Assembly (NCBI RefSeq): GCF_016702655.1
Contig: NZ_JADJDO010000038.1
Location: 62,001 to 126,000, forward strand
Direction: 5' to 3'
DNA length: 64,000 nt
Source of the DNA: Ideonella sp.
GTDB lineage: Bacteria; Pseudomonadota; Gammaproteobacteria; Burkholderiales; Burkholderiaceae_C
The first letter of the stretch is position 1. Each line of letters begins with the position of its first letter. The notes beneath the pieces were generated by a model. That model was given only the letters and a program-made list of their open reading frames with translations. It made no database searches and was not told the origin of the DNA. A program made the translations under genes and the position numbers. Shown here piece after piece: positions 8,548-17,686 of this stretch.

Positions 8548-8822
8548 CCCTGCCGACTGCGGCGCCGCTGGCGTTCGATACGGATCTTCATCACGAGCAC
8601 GGCGCCTGCGAGCACCAGCGTGACCGCGTTGGCGACGATCAGCGGCCAGGCACCGATGCGGATGCCATAGGCGAGCCAGAGCGCGATACCGAGCGTGAAG
8701 GCGCCGTACATCGCGAGCGAGATGCCGCTCGCGTCACGCGTCCTGAAGGTCATCCAGGCCTGCGGCAGGAACGACGCCGTCGTCAGCGCTGCCGCCCCAA
8801 AGCCCAGCCATTCGTCGATCAT
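8544..8822 (-). CDS. SemiSWEET/PQ-loop small membrane protein
   Basis: A 92-residue protein with three predicted membrane helices and a PQ-loop-like TTASFLPQAWMTFRTRDASG near residues 14-33. This is the pattern of bacterial SemiSWEET half-transporters, which dimerise to move sugars. The stop overlaps the end of the convergent SGNH gene by a few bases. It lies 24 nt downstream of the PBP4 gene on the same strand and may be co-transcribed. Substrate unknown. Confidence 0.8.
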   Translation of the reverse strand: MIDEWLGFGAAALTTASFLPQAWMTFRTRDASGISLAMYGAFTLGIALWLAYGIRIGAWPLIVANAVTLVLAGAVLVMKIRIERQRRRSRQG

Positions 8823-8846
8823 TGGCGTGGATGGCAGCCTGCCACG

Positions 8847-10319
8847 TCAGGGCCGCAGCACAGCCTGCGCGCGCGGCGACATCGCCCACTCGACGAGGGC
8901 GTCGAGCGCGGGCCGGGCCGCACCGGCCTGCGGGTGGTTGACGATCGCGACCAGCACGTAGCGCCGGCCGCCGGGCGCGAGCAGGTAGCCAGCAACGGCC
9001 ACGACGTCGCGTAGCGAGCCTGTCTTCAGGTGCGCGCGACCGGCAGCAGCGGGCGCTGCGCGACGCAGCGTGCCATCGGCACCGCTGATCGGCAGCGACG
9101 CGATGAATTCCGGCATCACCGGGCTCGCCCAGGCGTGCTGCAGCAGCAGCGCCAGCGCCGCGGCGCTGATGCGCGACTCGCGCGAAAGACCCGAGCCGTT
9201 GACCATTGCGACGTCGGCCGCGCGCTCGCCGATCTGCTCGCGCAGCCAGTGCAACAGCACGTCGCGCGCGGCCTCGGGCGCCCCAGACCCCTTGATCTGC
9301 AGGCCCAGCGTCAGAAATAGCTGCTGCGCCATCACGTTGTTGCTGTACTTGTTGATGTCGCGCACGACCTCGGCGAGCGGCGGCGATGCAAATTCGAAGG
9401 CGGGCTTGGTTCCTTGCGGCGCCCGACCTTCGCGCACCGAGCCGGCAAGCGTGCCGCCAGACTCGCGCCACAGTGCCTCGATGAAGCGCGCGTCGTAGCC
9501 CGCCGGGTCGGCATACGCCATCGGCCAGGTCCGCTCGCCGCACGCCGCGGGGTAGGCGCCCGCGAAATGGATCCGCTGCGGGTCGGCCGCATCCACCTTG
9601 AGCGCAGCGCGCCAGTCGTCGCACGGGCCAGCCGACAGCGGCACCTCCGCATCGACCCGCACCCCGGCCAGCGCCGGATCGACACTGATGCGTGCCACGC
9701 CGCGTGCAACGTCGGGCGTAAAGGCAAGCAACAAGGACCGGTAGTTCAGCAGCAGCGCATCGGCCTGCGCGTTGTAGGGCCGCAGGGGTTCGCCATCGAA
9801 TTCTGCCGGCGATACCCGCCCGGCAACGAAGGCGCTGCGGTCGATCACGACATCGCCCCGGATCTCGCGCACGCCGGCCTGGCGCGCCTTGCGCAGCAAC
9901 AGCCAGGCGCGCTCGAGCACCAGCTTGGGATCGCCGCTGCCCTTGATCACGAGGTCGCCCTCGAGCACGCCGTCGGGGCCGGGGTTGCGCAACCGGCCCT
10001 GCAACCAGACGCCGGTCGACCAGGTCCACGCCGGACCGAGCAGGTCGAGCGCGCCGTAGGTCGTCACGAGCTTCATCAGCGAAGCCGGATTCGCGGCGGC
10101 GCCTGCGCGCCAAGCCAGGCCGCTATCGGCGTCGGCGCCGACTTCGCGCACGACCACCGACAACGCGTCCGCCGGCAGCTTGGCGCGCGCCAGCGCGGCG
10201 GCCACGTCGGGCGGCAGGGTGGTGGTCGGCGCGGCGCTGCAGACCTGCGCCGCAGCGGCGATTGCAGCGACCGCGAGGGTGGCAGGCCAGCGCCAGGCGA
10301 GGCCAGGGAACGTCGTCAC
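8847..10319 (-). CDS. dacB: D-alanyl-D-alanine carboxypeptidase/endopeptidase (PBP4)
   Basis: Periplasmic serine peptidase that trims and cleaves peptidoglycan cross-links. The 490-residue protein has a signal peptide (cleavage likely near CSAAP at 27-31), the catalytic S80-x-x-K83 in NPASLMK, the SxN motif in INKYSNNVMAQQ, and the LKTGS box near the C-terminus. The large insertion between the first two motifs is typical of class C low-molecular-mass PBPs. It diverges from tsaB across 146 bp. Confidence 0.93.
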   Translation of the reverse strand: MTTFPGLAWRWPATLAVAAIAAAAQVCSAAPTTTLPPDVAAALARAKLPADALSVVVREVGADADSGLAWRAGAAANPASLMKLVTTYGALDLLGPAWTWSTGVWLQGRLRNPGPDGVLEGDLVIKGSGDPKLVLERAWLLLRKARQAGVREIRGDVVIDRSAFVAGRVSPAEFDGEPLRPYNAQADALLLNYRSLLLAFTPDVARGVARISVDPALAGVRVDAEVPLSAGPCDDWRAALKVDAADPQRIHFAGAYPAACGERTWPMAYADPAGYDARFIEALWRESGGTLAGSVREGRAPQGTKPAFEFASPPLAEVVRDINKYSNNVMAQQLFLTLGLQIKGSGAPEAARDVLLHWLREQIGERAADVAMVNGSGLSRESRISAAALALLLQHAWASPVMPEFIASLPISGADGTLRRAAPAAAGRAHLKTGSLRDVVAVAGYLLAPGGRRYVLVAIVNHPQAGAARPALDALVEWAMSPRAQAVLRP

Positions 10320-10465
10320 ACGGCCATCTTAAGGTCTGCGCGGGATACAGTGCCGCGGCGCGGCAGACCGGGCCGGCTGTCCTAAACTCGCTCGATGCGA
10401 TTGCGCTTGCTGGCCCGTTGCCGCCTCTCCACGCTGATGCTTGCCGACCCGTCGGCGCCCTGCTG

Positions 10466-11179
10466 ATGCCTGCACTGCTCGCCTTCGACACGGCGACCGA
10501 CAGGCTGCACCTCGGCCTGAGCCTGGGCACGCGCGAGTGGCCGGTGGAAAGCGAGGGGGGCGCAAGTGCATCCGGCGCACTGATCGGCCGCATCCTGGCG
10601 CTGCTGACCGGCGCCGGCGCCGCGTTGCGCGAGCTCGACGCGATCGCCTTCGGCCGCGGACCGGGCGCCTTCACCGGCCTGCGCACCGCCTGCGCCGTCG
10701 CCCAGGGGTTGGCGCTGGGATCGGGACGGCCGCTGCTCGCGATCGACACCTTGATGGCCGTGGCCGAGGACGCCAGGCTGCGAACGGGCGCGAGTGATGT
10801 CTGGGCCGCGACCGACGCGCGCATGGGGGAGATCTACGCTGCGCGCTATGCCCACGACGGGGAGGCCTGGCGCACAGTCAGCGAGCCAGGGCTCTACGCG
10901 CCGCAGGAACTGGCCTCGCGCTGGCATGAGCAGCCGGTGCAGGCGGTCGCCGGCAACGCGCTGCTGGCGTTCGAGGGCAGGATCGGTACCGGCTCGGCCC
11001 TGGTCGTCGCCGACGCGAGGCCCACCGCGCGCGCATTGCTGGCCTGCGCGCGCGCCGGATGGGCGCAGGGCGCGCACTGCGACGCCGCCGACGCGCTGCC
11101 GCTTTACGTGCGCAATCGCGTCGCATCGACGACAGCGGAGCGCGAGGCGTTGAAAGCGGCGCCGGCGGCAGCCCGATGA
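10466..11179 (+). CDS. tsaB: tRNA threonylcarbamoyladenosine synthesis protein TsaB
   Basis: Partner of TsaD in t6A37 formation. The 237-residue protein begins MPALLAFDTATDRLHLGL and contains the conserved FGRGPGAFTGLRTACAVAQGLA near residues 60-82, characteristic of the ASKHA-fold YeaZ/TsaB family. Start ATG 10466 fits the family N-terminus; upstream in-frame starts would add unrelated residues. The stop overlaps rimI (ATGA), and tsaB-rimI is a very common pair. Confidence 0.92.
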   Translation: MPALLAFDTATDRLHLGLSLGTREWPVESEGGASASGALIGRILALLTGAGAALRELDAIAFGRGPGAFTGLRTACAVAQGLALGSGRPLLAIDTLMAVAEDARLRTGASDVWAATDARMGEIYAARYAHDGEAWRTVSEPGLYAPQELASRWHEQPVQAVAGNALLAFEGRIGTGSALVVADARPTARALLACARAGWAQGAHCDAADALPLYVRNRVASTTAEREALKAAPAAAR

Positions 11180-11688
11180 AGCGTGACCTTGCGCTCGCCG
11201 CGCGCGGGCCGATGCAGCGCACCTTCGCCGACATGCGCATCGAACACCTGGACGCCGTGATGGCGATCGAGAACGCGGCCTACGCCGTGCCCTGGACGCG
11301 CGGCAACTTCATCGACTCGCTGGCCAGCGGCTGCACGGCGCTGTGCCTGTTCGATGCACGCCCCACGATGATCGGCTACCTGGTGGCGATGCGAGGCGCG
11401 GCTGAGGTACACCTGCTGAACCTGACGGTTGCACCGCTGGCGCAGCGCCAGGGTCATGCCTGCCACATGCTCGAGCATCTCGTGTCGGCCAGCAACGACG
11501 GCGTTTCGGAGCAGGTGTGGCTCGAGGTCCGCGCGAGCAACGCCCGCGCGCGCGCGTTGTATCGCCGCTTCGGCTTTGCCGAAGTCGGCCTGCGCAAGGG
11601 CTACTACCCTGCGCCACCCGGTAGCCCAAGCGGCGCGCGCGAGGACGCGGTTGCGATGAGCCTGGCGCTGGCGCGGGGTCTGCCGTGA
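11176..11688 (+). CDS. rimI: Ribosomal protein S18 alanine N-acetyltransferase
   Basis: GNAT-fold enzyme that acetylates the N-terminal alanine of ribosomal protein S18. The 170-residue protein shows LLNLTVAPLAQRQGHACHMLEHL (motif A of GNAT enzymes, here with RQGHA instead of the usual R-x-x-G-x-G/A) and LEVRASNARARALYRRFGFAEVGLRKGYY at the C-terminal half. Start ATG 11176 overlaps tsaB; an ATG at 11212 would remove a short tail absent from many homologues. The stop overlaps the GTG of the next gene. Confidence 0.88.
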   Translation: MKRDLALAARGPMQRTFADMRIEHLDAVMAIENAAYAVPWTRGNFIDSLASGCTALCLFDARPTMIGYLVAMRGAAEVHLLNLTVAPLAQRQGHACHMLEHLVSASNDGVSEQVWLEVRASNARARALYRRFGFAEVGLRKGYYPAPPGSPSGAREDAVAMSLALARGLP

Positions 11689-12491
11689 CGCGCTGGAGCC
11701 TGCGCCAGCGCGCCCTCCTCAACGAGATGGGCGTCCGGGTCTGGTGGCCCGAACGCGAAGCCACCGCCACGGGACAGGCCGGCGCGGCGACCCCGGGCGA
11801 TCCGGTGCGCGCCGAAGCAGCTGCGGTAGCTTCGGCTGCAGGCACCGTCGCGTCGCTGCAGAATCCGACCGACCGCGCGCAACCGGTGGCGCCGAGTGCG
11901 GTCGCCGACATGGACTGGGCGGCGCTGAGGGCGGCGGTGGCGGCTTGCACGGCATGCCCACTGTGCGCCCAGCGCAAGAACACGGTGTTCGGCACCGGCA
12001 ATCCGCGCGCGCGCTGGATGATCGTCGGCGAGGCGCCGGGCGAGCAGGAAGACCTGCGCGGCGAACCTTTCGTCGGCAAGTCGGGGCAGCTGCTCGACAG
12101 CATGCTCGCCGCACTGCGGTTGTCGCGTGCGGACGGCGTCGGGCCACCGCGGCAGGTCTACATCGCAAACACGGTCAAGTGCCGCCCGCCCGCCAATCGC
12201 AACCCCGAGCCGGCCGAGCTTGCGCAGTGCGAGCCGTTCCTGGTGCGTCAGATCGAACTGGTCGAGCCCAAGGTGATCGTGGCCATGGGTCGCTTCGCGG
12301 TGCAGGCGCTGTTGCGCAGCAGCGAGCCGATCGGCCGGCTGCGTGGGCGCGTTCATCGCTATCGCGCGGTGCCGCTGGTCGTGACCTATCACCCCGCCTA
12401 CCTGCTTCGCAACCTGCAGGACAAGGCGCGCGCATGGGAGGATCTGTGCCTGGCGCGTGAGGTCGCGGCGGGCGCTGGACCGGCGCCCTGA
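11685..12491 (+). CDS. Family 4 uracil-DNA glycosylase (iron-sulfur type)
   Basis: Removes uracil from DNA. The 268-residue protein has an N-terminal Ala-rich extension, then C88TACPLC and C-x-n-C (KCRPPANRNPEPAELAQC), the cysteines that hold the 4Fe-4S cluster of UDGa enzymes. The active-site blocks GEAPGEQED at 115-123 and YHPAYLLRN near the C-terminus are present. It starts at GTG 11685 with a 4 nt overlap with rimI, giving a tsaB-rimI-udg operon common in this order. Confidence 0.92.
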   Translation: MTRWSLRQRALLNEMGVRVWWPEREATATGQAGAATPGDPVRAEAAAVASAAGTVASLQNPTDRAQPVAPSAVADMDWAALRAAVAACTACPLCAQRKNTVFGTGNPRARWMIVGEAPGEQEDLRGEPFVGKSGQLLDSMLAALRLSRADGVGPPRQVYIANTVKCRPPANRNPEPAELAQCEPFLVRQIELVEPKVIVAMGRFAVQALLRSSEPIGRLRGRVHRYRAVPLVVTYHPAYLLRNLQDKARAWEDLCLAREVAAGAGPAP

Positions 12492-12534
12492 GCCCGCTCG
12501 CCGGGCAGCGCCGAACCCTGTCTGGTGCACCCAG

Positions 12535-12556
12535 AAAAAACCCGGCCGAAGCCGGG
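12535..12556 (-). terminator. Rho-independent terminator of the histone H1-like gene
   Basis: On the minus strand CCCGGC-TTCG-GCCGGG (12556-12541) is followed by six T (12540-12535), a strong intrinsic terminator about 30 nt after the H1-like stop codon. It may also act weakly on the convergent udg transcript. Confidence 0.85.
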
Positions 12557-12585
12557 TTGGGAACACGCTTTGTTGCCGAACAGGC

Positions 12586-12990
12586 TCAGGGCTTGCTGCC
12601 TGTCGGGAACGGCCAAGCCGCCTGAGGATTCAGTGCGGTCTTTGCTGGCGGAGTTGCAGCTGCCTTTGCCGGGGCGGCAGGGGCGGCCTTCTTGGCGGCG
12701 GGCTTCTTCGCAGCCTTCTTGGCAGCAGCCTTCTTGGCAGGCGCCTTCTTCGCCGCGGCCTTCTTCGCCGGCGCCTTCTTGGCAGCAGCCTTCTTGGCAG
12801 GTGCCTTCTTCGCCGGCGCCTTCTTTGCCGCGGCCTTCTTCGCCGGCGCCTTCTTGGCAGCAGCCTTCTTGGCAGGCGCCTTCTTGGCCGCGGCCTTCTT
12901 GGCCGGCGCCTTCTTCGCCGGTGCGGCCTTCTTCGCCGGCGCCTTCTTTGCCGCAGCCTTCTTGGCCGGTGCTTTCTTCGCAGTTGCCAT
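12586..12990 (-). CDS. Histone H1-like DNA-binding protein (PAKKAAAKK repeats)
   Basis: A 134-residue, extremely Lys/Ala/Pro-rich protein built from imperfect AAKKAPAKK repeats over residues 1-100, with a short tail (ALNPQAAWPFPTGSKP). Such proteins resemble the C-terminal tail of histone H1 and AlgP/HctB-type nucleoid proteins and bind DNA by charge. ATG 12990 has GGAGAAATGTA directly upstream, and a 10 bp palindrome CTTGATCAAG lies at 13011-13020. Repeat number is expected to vary between strains. The opposite strand also reads open but is a codon-pattern shadow. Confidence 0.85.
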   Translation of the reverse strand: MATAKKAPAKKAAAKKAPAKKAAPAKKAPAKKAAAKKAPAKKAAAKKAPAKKAAAKKAPAKKAPAKKAAAKKAPAKKAAAKKAPAKKAAAKKAAKKPAAKKAAPAAPAKAAATPPAKTALNPQAAWPFPTGSKP

Positions 12991-13206
12991 TACATTTCTC
13001 CTTGATCAAGTTGAAGAGACACTGGCCGGCATCGACATCAAGTCGACCCGGAACAGCGATTCACCGCTCGATGGTCTGCCCAGGAGGGGCGCCTCGATAC
13101 GATGAATGGGGTAGCGCAGCGCGCGCGCCGGCACTGGCGCCTCGCACTGCGGTGATCTTGATCCGTTCTCACGCTCGGGCTCCTGCCGCGGCGCCGGCAA
13201 TGCGCT

Positions 13207-14394
13207 TCAATCCCACGACAACGCACCGCCCGACTGATATTCGATGACGCGCGTCTCGAAGAAGTTGCGCTCCTTCTTCAGGTCGATCATCTCGCTCATC
13301 CACGGAAACGGGTTCTCCTCGTTGGGGAACAGCCCCACAAGGCCGATCTGCGTTGCGCGCCGGTTGGCGATGTAGCGCAGGTAGCCCTTGAACATCGAGG
13401 CGTTGAGCCCCAGCACGCCGCGTGGCATGGTGTCTTCGGCGTAGCGGTACTCGAGTTCGACGGCGCGCCGGAACAAGGCCTCGATCTCGGCCCTGAACTC
13501 GGCCGTCCACAGCTCGGGGTTCTCGAGCTTGATCTGGTTGATGAGGTCGATGCCGAAGTTGCAGTGCATCGACTCGTCGCGCAGGATGTATTGGTACTGC
13601 TCGGCGGCGCCGGTCATCTTGTTCTGCCGTCCGAGCGCGAGAATCTGCGTGAAGCCGACGTAGAAGAACAGCCCCTCCATCAGGCATGCGAAGACGATCA
13701 GGCTCTTGAGCAGTTTGCGGTCGTTCTCGGTCGTGCCGGTGTGGAAGTGCGGATCCATCACCGCGTCGATGAACGGGATCAGGAACTCATCCTTGTCGCG
13801 GATCGACTCCACCTCGTGATAGGCGTTGAAGATCTCGCCCTCGTCGAGCCCGAGCGACTCGACGATGTACTGGTAGGCGTGGGTGTGGATCGCCTCCTCG
13901 AAAGCCTGGCGCAGCATGAACTGGCGGCATTCGGGCGCCGTGATGTGCCGGTACGTGCCGAGCACGATGTTGTTGGCCGCGAGCGAATCGGCGGTGACGA
14001 AGAAGCCGAGGTTGCGCATCACGATGCGCCGCTCGTCGTCCGAGAGACCGTTCGGATCCTTCCACGTCGCGATGTCGCGCGACATGTTGATCTCCTGCGG
14101 CATCCAGTGATTCGAACAGGTGGCGAGGTACTTCTCCCAGGCCCACTTGTACTTGAACGGCACCAATTGGTTGACGTCAGTCTGACCGTTGATGATCCGC
14201 TTGTCGTCGGCGCGCACCCGGCGGTTGAGCGCAGTGCTTGCCGCCGCCGCGGACGTCGGAGCGACGAATCCGGAATCGAAGACGGGGGCTGCGCCGAGCG
14301 GCGTCGTTACCACACGCGCCTCGATCGTCTTGTGGGGCGCGGGACTCGTGTTCTGAATGATTGCGGGTTTGACGTCGTCTTCCCAGACCAGCAT
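13207..14394 (-). CDS. nrdB: Ribonucleotide reductase class Ia, beta subunit
   Basis: Provides the diiron-tyrosyl radical for NrdA. The 395-residue protein carries the ligand helices ADSLAANNIV, CRQFMLRQAFEEAIHTHAY, SLIVFACLMEGLFFYVGF and ILRDESMHCNFGIDLIN, and ends in the typical C-terminal tail (VIEYQSGGALSWD) that docks to NrdA. I chose ATG 14394 (MLVWEDDVK) because related proteins begin there and GGAAG is upstream; an upstream in-frame ATG at 14445 would add 17 residues. About 180 bp separate it from nrdA. Confidence 0.95.
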   Translation of the reverse strand: MLVWEDDVKPAIIQNTSPAPHKTIEARVVTTPLGAAPVFDSGFVAPTSAAAASTALNRRVRADDKRIINGQTDVNQLVPFKYKWAWEKYLATCSNHWMPQEINMSRDIATWKDPNGLSDDERRIVMRNLGFFVTADSLAANNIVLGTYRHITAPECRQFMLRQAFEEAIHTHAYQYIVESLGLDEGEIFNAYHEVESIRDKDEFLIPFIDAVMDPHFHTGTTENDRKLLKSLIVFACLMEGLFFYVGFTQILALGRQNKMTGAAEQYQYILRDESMHCNFGIDLINQIKLENPELWTAEFRAEIEALFRRAVELEYRYAEDTMPRGVLGLNASMFKGYLRYIANRRATQIGLVGLFPNEENPFPWMSEMIDLKKERNFFETRVIEYQSGGALSWD

Positions 14395-14425
14395 GGCGAA
14401 CTTCCAGTACGTGTGAATTATCGGA

Positions 14426-14442
14426 GTGTTGCTTTCCAACAC
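14426..14442 (-). other. Small hairpin in the nrdB leader
   Basis: GTGTTG-CTTTC-CAACAC forms a 6 bp stem about 32 nt upstream of the nrdB start. The nrdA-nrdB gap (14395-14574) otherwise shows no gene. It could set the relative expression of nrdB, but no known regulator is recognisable. Confidence 0.3.
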
Positions 14443-14574
14443 CAAGCACTTATTGACTTCATGCCGATGTCGGCGTCGATCGTTGTTGCGCTATTGCATC
14501 GGCGCGCAGTTCGCGTCGACGCTTCGACAACGACGCGATTGCATTCGACCCTGCAATGCGCGCGTCGCAACGCC

Positions 14575-17469
14575 TCACTGACAGGCCTCGCATTCAGGGT
14601 TGTCGATGGCGCAGAACTTCGCATCGCTTGCAATCCCCGTTGCGACCGCTGCCGCTGCAACACCGTGGGCCGATGAGGCCGACATCGCGACCGCATTCAA
14701 CTGCCCCGAGGCCACGGTCGCCTTCTCGGCATGTGTTGCACCGACGGTGCGCAGGTAGTAGGTTGTCTTGAGTCCACGCAGCCAGGCAAGCCTGTAGGTC
14801 TCGTCGAGCTTCTTGCCCGAGGCACCCGCCATGTAGATGTTGAGCGACTGCGCCTGGTCGATCCACTTCTGGCGCCGCGCAGCGGCCTCGACGAGCCACT
14901 GCGCTTCGATCTCGAACGCGGTCGCGTAGAGCGCCTTCAAGTCCTCGGGCACGCGGTCGATGCGGCGCAGCGAGCCGTCGAAATGCTTCAGGTCCATCAC
15001 CATCACGTCGTCCCACAGTCCGAGGCGCTTGAGGTCGCGCACGAGGTACTCGTTGACGATCGTGAACTCGCCCGACAGGTTGGACTTGACCGACAGGTTG
15101 CCGAACGAGGGCTCGATCGACGCGCTGACGCCGACGATGTTGGAGATCGTCGCCGTCGGCGCGATCGCGACGCAATTGGAGTTGCGCATGCCGTGCTCGG
15201 CGACGCGCGAGCGCAGCGCAGCCCAATCCAGCGTCGAGCCGCTATCGACATCCACGTAGCCACCCCGCTGCTCGGCGAGCAGTTGCAGCGAATCGAGCGG
15301 CAGCACCCCGCGGTCCCACAGCGAGCCGCGATAGCTCGAGTAGCGTCCGCGCTCGGCGGCAAGTTCGGTCGAGGCCCAGTAGGCGTAGTAGCAGACCGCC
15401 TCCATCGACTGGTCGGCAAACGCGACCGCGGCGTCGGACGCATAGGGCGTGCGGATCTCGTACAGCGCGTCTTGGAAGCCCATGATGCCCAACCCGACCG
15501 GGCGATGGCGCAGGTTGGCGTCGCGCGCCTTCTTGACCGCGTAGTAGTTGATGTCGATCACGTTGTCGAGCATGCGCATCGCCGTCGCAACCGTCTTCTT
15601 CAACTTGGCGTGGTCGATGATCCTGAAACCGCCAGGCCCATCGGCAAGGTGGTGCGCCAGGTTGACCGAGCCCAGGTTGCAGACCGCGATCTCGCCCGGG
15701 CCGGTGTTGAGCGTGATCTCGGTGCACAGGTTGCTCGAGTGCACCACGCCCACATGCTGCTGCGGCGAGCGCAGGTTGCAGGCATCCTTGAACGTGATCC
15801 AGGGGTGCCCGGTCTCGAACAGCATGGTCAGCATCTTGCGCCACAGGTCGGCGGCACGCATGCGCTTGAAGAGCCTGATCTCGCCGCGCGCAGCCTTCTC
15901 CTCGTAGCGCGTGTAGGCCTCCTCGAAGCCCTTGCCGAACTTGTCGTGCAGATCGGGGCAGGTGCTGGGCGAGAACAGGGTCCAATCGCCACCTTCGATC
16001 ACACGGCGCATGAACAGGTCGGGCACCCAGTTGGCGGTGTTCATGTCGTGCGTGCGGCGGCGGTCGTCGCCGGTGTTCTTGCGCAGTTCCAGGAACTCCT
16101 CGATGTCGAGGTGCCAGGTCTCGAGGTAGGCGCACACCGCGCCCTTGCGCTTGCCGCCCTGGTTGACCGCGACTGCGGTGTCGTTGACGACCTTCAGGAA
16201 CGGCACCACGCCCTGGCTCTTGCCGTTCGTGCCCTTGATGTGGCTCCCGAGCGCACGCACGTTGGTCCAGTCGTTACCCAGGCCGCCGGCGAACTTGGAC
16301 AGCAGTGCGTTTTCCTTCAACGCTTCGTAGATGCCCTCGAGGTCGTCCGACACCGTCGTCAGGTAGCAGCTCGACAGTTGCGAACGGCGCGTGCCGGAGT
16401 TGAACAGCGTCGGCGTGCTCGACATGAAGTCGAAGCGAGACAGCACCTCATAGAACTCGATCGCGCGCGCCTCGCGGTCGATCTCGTTCAACGCGAGCCC
16501 CATCGCGACGCGCATGAAGAAGGCCTGCGGCAGCTCGATCCGGCGCTCGGCGATGTGCAGGAAATAGCGGTCGAAGAGGGTCTGCAGGCCGAGGTAGTCG
16601 AACTGCAGGTCGCGTTCGGGCCTGAGCGCGGCACCCAGGCGGGCAAGGTCGAACTGCAGCAGCCTCTCGTCGAGCAGTTCCGCGTCGACGCCGGTCTTGA
16701 CGAAGCCGGGAAAGTACTCGGCATAGCGCGTCGCCATCTCGGCCTGCGCCACCTCCTCGCCGAGGATCTCCTTGCGGATCGTGTGCAGCAGCAGTCGCGC
16801 GGTGGCCCGGGTGTAGGCCGGGTCCTTCTCGATCAACGTCCGCGCGGCGAGGATCGCCGCCTTGTGCACCTCCTCGATCGGCACGCCGTCATAGAGGTTG
16901 CGCCGCGTCTCGGCCAGGATGGGCTCGGGGCGGACCGCCTCGCCAAGGTCCGCGCAAGCAGACTCGACGAGCGCGGCGAGCTTGGCCACATCGAGCGGCA
17001 CGCGCTGGCCGCCGTCGGTCACCGTCAGCACCGCCGGCTCGGCCTGGGCCGGCCTGGCCTGTCTTGCGCGCTCCTGCGCGCGGCGCTCGCGATACAGCAC
17101 ATAGGCGCGCGCCACCTCGTGATGGCTGCCGCGCATCAGGCCGAGTTCGACATGGTCCTGCACGTCCTCGATGTGGAAGGTACCGCCGCCCGGCCGCGAG
17201 CGCATCAGCGCACGCACGACGACCTCGGTCAGGCCGTCGACCGTTTCGCGCACGCTCGCCGACGCCGCGCCTTGCGTGCCGTGCACGGCCAGGAAGGCCT
17301 TCATCAGCGCGACGGCGATCTTGTTCGGCTCGAATGCGACCACCGCGCCATTGCGTCGGATGATCTGGTAGCCCTGGTACGGCGAGGCCGCGGCCCGCGA
17401 ATCGGTTGGTGCCGCGAGCGCGGCCTCTGAAATGGCGCCGCGCGCGGCGCCGTCGATGACTGCTTGCAT
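14575..17469 (-). CDS. nrdA: Ribonucleotide reductase class Ia, alpha subunit
   Basis: Reduces ribonucleoside diphosphates to deoxyribonucleotides. The 964-residue protein is long because it has two ATP-cone domains: residues about 34-130 (GYQIIRRNGAVVAFEPNKIA) and about 146-236 (VLTVTDGGQRVPLDVAKLAAL). The barrel contains SCYLTTVSDDLEGIY and NLCTEITLNTGPGEIAVCNL, and the C-terminal redox cysteines are in CAIDNPECEACQ. ATG 17469 begins MQAVIDGAARG. Two NrdR-type boxes lie in its leader. Confidence 0.96.
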   Translation of the reverse strand: MQAVIDGAARGAISEAALAAPTDSRAAASPYQGYQIIRRNGAVVAFEPNKIAVALMKAFLAVHGTQGAASASVRETVDGLTEVVVRALMRSRPGGGTFHIEDVQDHVELGLMRGSHHEVARAYVLYRERRAQERARQARPAQAEPAVLTVTDGGQRVPLDVAKLAALVESACADLGEAVRPEPILAETRRNLYDGVPIEEVHKAAILAARTLIEKDPAYTRATARLLLHTIRKEILGEEVAQAEMATRYAEYFPGFVKTGVDAELLDERLLQFDLARLGAALRPERDLQFDYLGLQTLFDRYFLHIAERRIELPQAFFMRVAMGLALNEIDREARAIEFYEVLSRFDFMSSTPTLFNSGTRRSQLSSCYLTTVSDDLEGIYEALKENALLSKFAGGLGNDWTNVRALGSHIKGTNGKSQGVVPFLKVVNDTAVAVNQGGKRKGAVCAYLETWHLDIEEFLELRKNTGDDRRRTHDMNTANWVPDLFMRRVIEGGDWTLFSPSTCPDLHDKFGKGFEEAYTRYEEKAARGEIRLFKRMRAADLWRKMLTMLFETGHPWITFKDACNLRSPQQHVGVVHSSNLCTEITLNTGPGEIAVCNLGSVNLAHHLADGPGGFRIIDHAKLKKTVATAMRMLDNVIDINYYAVKKARDANLRHRPVGLGIMGFQDALYEIRTPYASDAAVAFADQSMEAVCYYAYWASTELAAERGRYSSYRGSLWDRGVLPLDSLQLLAEQRGGYVDVDSGSTLDWAALRSRVAEHGMRNSNCVAIAPTATISNIVGVSASIEPSFGNLSVKSNLSGEFTIVNEYLVRDLKRLGLWDDVMVMDLKHFDGSLRRIDRVPEDLKALYATAFEIEAQWLVEAAARRQKWIDQAQSLNIYMAGASGKKLDETYRLAWLRGLKTTYYLRTVGATHAEKATVASGQLNAVAMSASSAHGVAAAAVATGIASDAKFCAIDNPECEACQ

Positions 17470-17502
17470 TTTCTTCCTTCGGGCGACGGATTGTAGGCCG
17501 GC

Positions 17503-17549
17503 ACACTATATCTGGTGGCCTCAGGCTCTTCAAGCGCTAGGGATAGCGT
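17503..17549 (-). promoter_or_regulatory. Tandem NrdR boxes upstream of nrdA
   Basis: Box 1 at 17503-17518 reads ACACTATATCTGGTGG and matches 13 of 16 positions of the NrdR consensus ACACWATATATWGTGT. Box 2 at 17534-17549 reads GCGCTAGGGATAGCGT, weaker (10 of 16) but with the dyad CTA/TAG. Their centres are 31 bp apart, three helical turns, as is usual for NrdR box pairs. This predicts repression of nrdAB by NrdR-dATP; nrdR itself is not in the window. Confidence 0.75.
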
Positions 17550-17658
17550 GTCTTCCCTCACTCGGCGATCCTGGACCCAGGCTGCGCCAGCCGCTCACCG
17601 CGCGCCGAATCGCGCCCAGCCGTGCTGCGCGCTGCGCGACCCGCATCACGCCTTCGAT

Positions 17659-17678
17659 GCAGCGCCGTTTTGCGCTGC
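17659..17678 (-). other. Hairpin after ampD
   Basis: GCAGCGC-CGTTTT-GCGCTGC, a perfect 7 bp stem 9 nt past the ampD stop, in the 217 bp ampD-nrdA gap. No T run follows on the minus strand. It may partly insulate nrdA from upstream transcription. Confidence 0.35.
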
Positions 17679-17686
17679 AACGCGCG

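Noticed and set aside
12692..13105. Plus-strand frame of Ala/Phe-rich repeats (AFFAGAFLAAAFLAG) opposite the histone H1-like gene
   Set aside because: It looks like a membrane protein only because it is the complement of AAG/GCC repeats; the minus strand has a proper ribosome-binding site, start and terminator.
14731..17430. Very long open frame (about 900 codons) on the plus strand opposite nrdA
   Set aside because: It is the complement of a highly biased GC-rich gene; its translation is His/Arg/Val-rich without any family pattern, while nrdA on the other strand is unmistakable.
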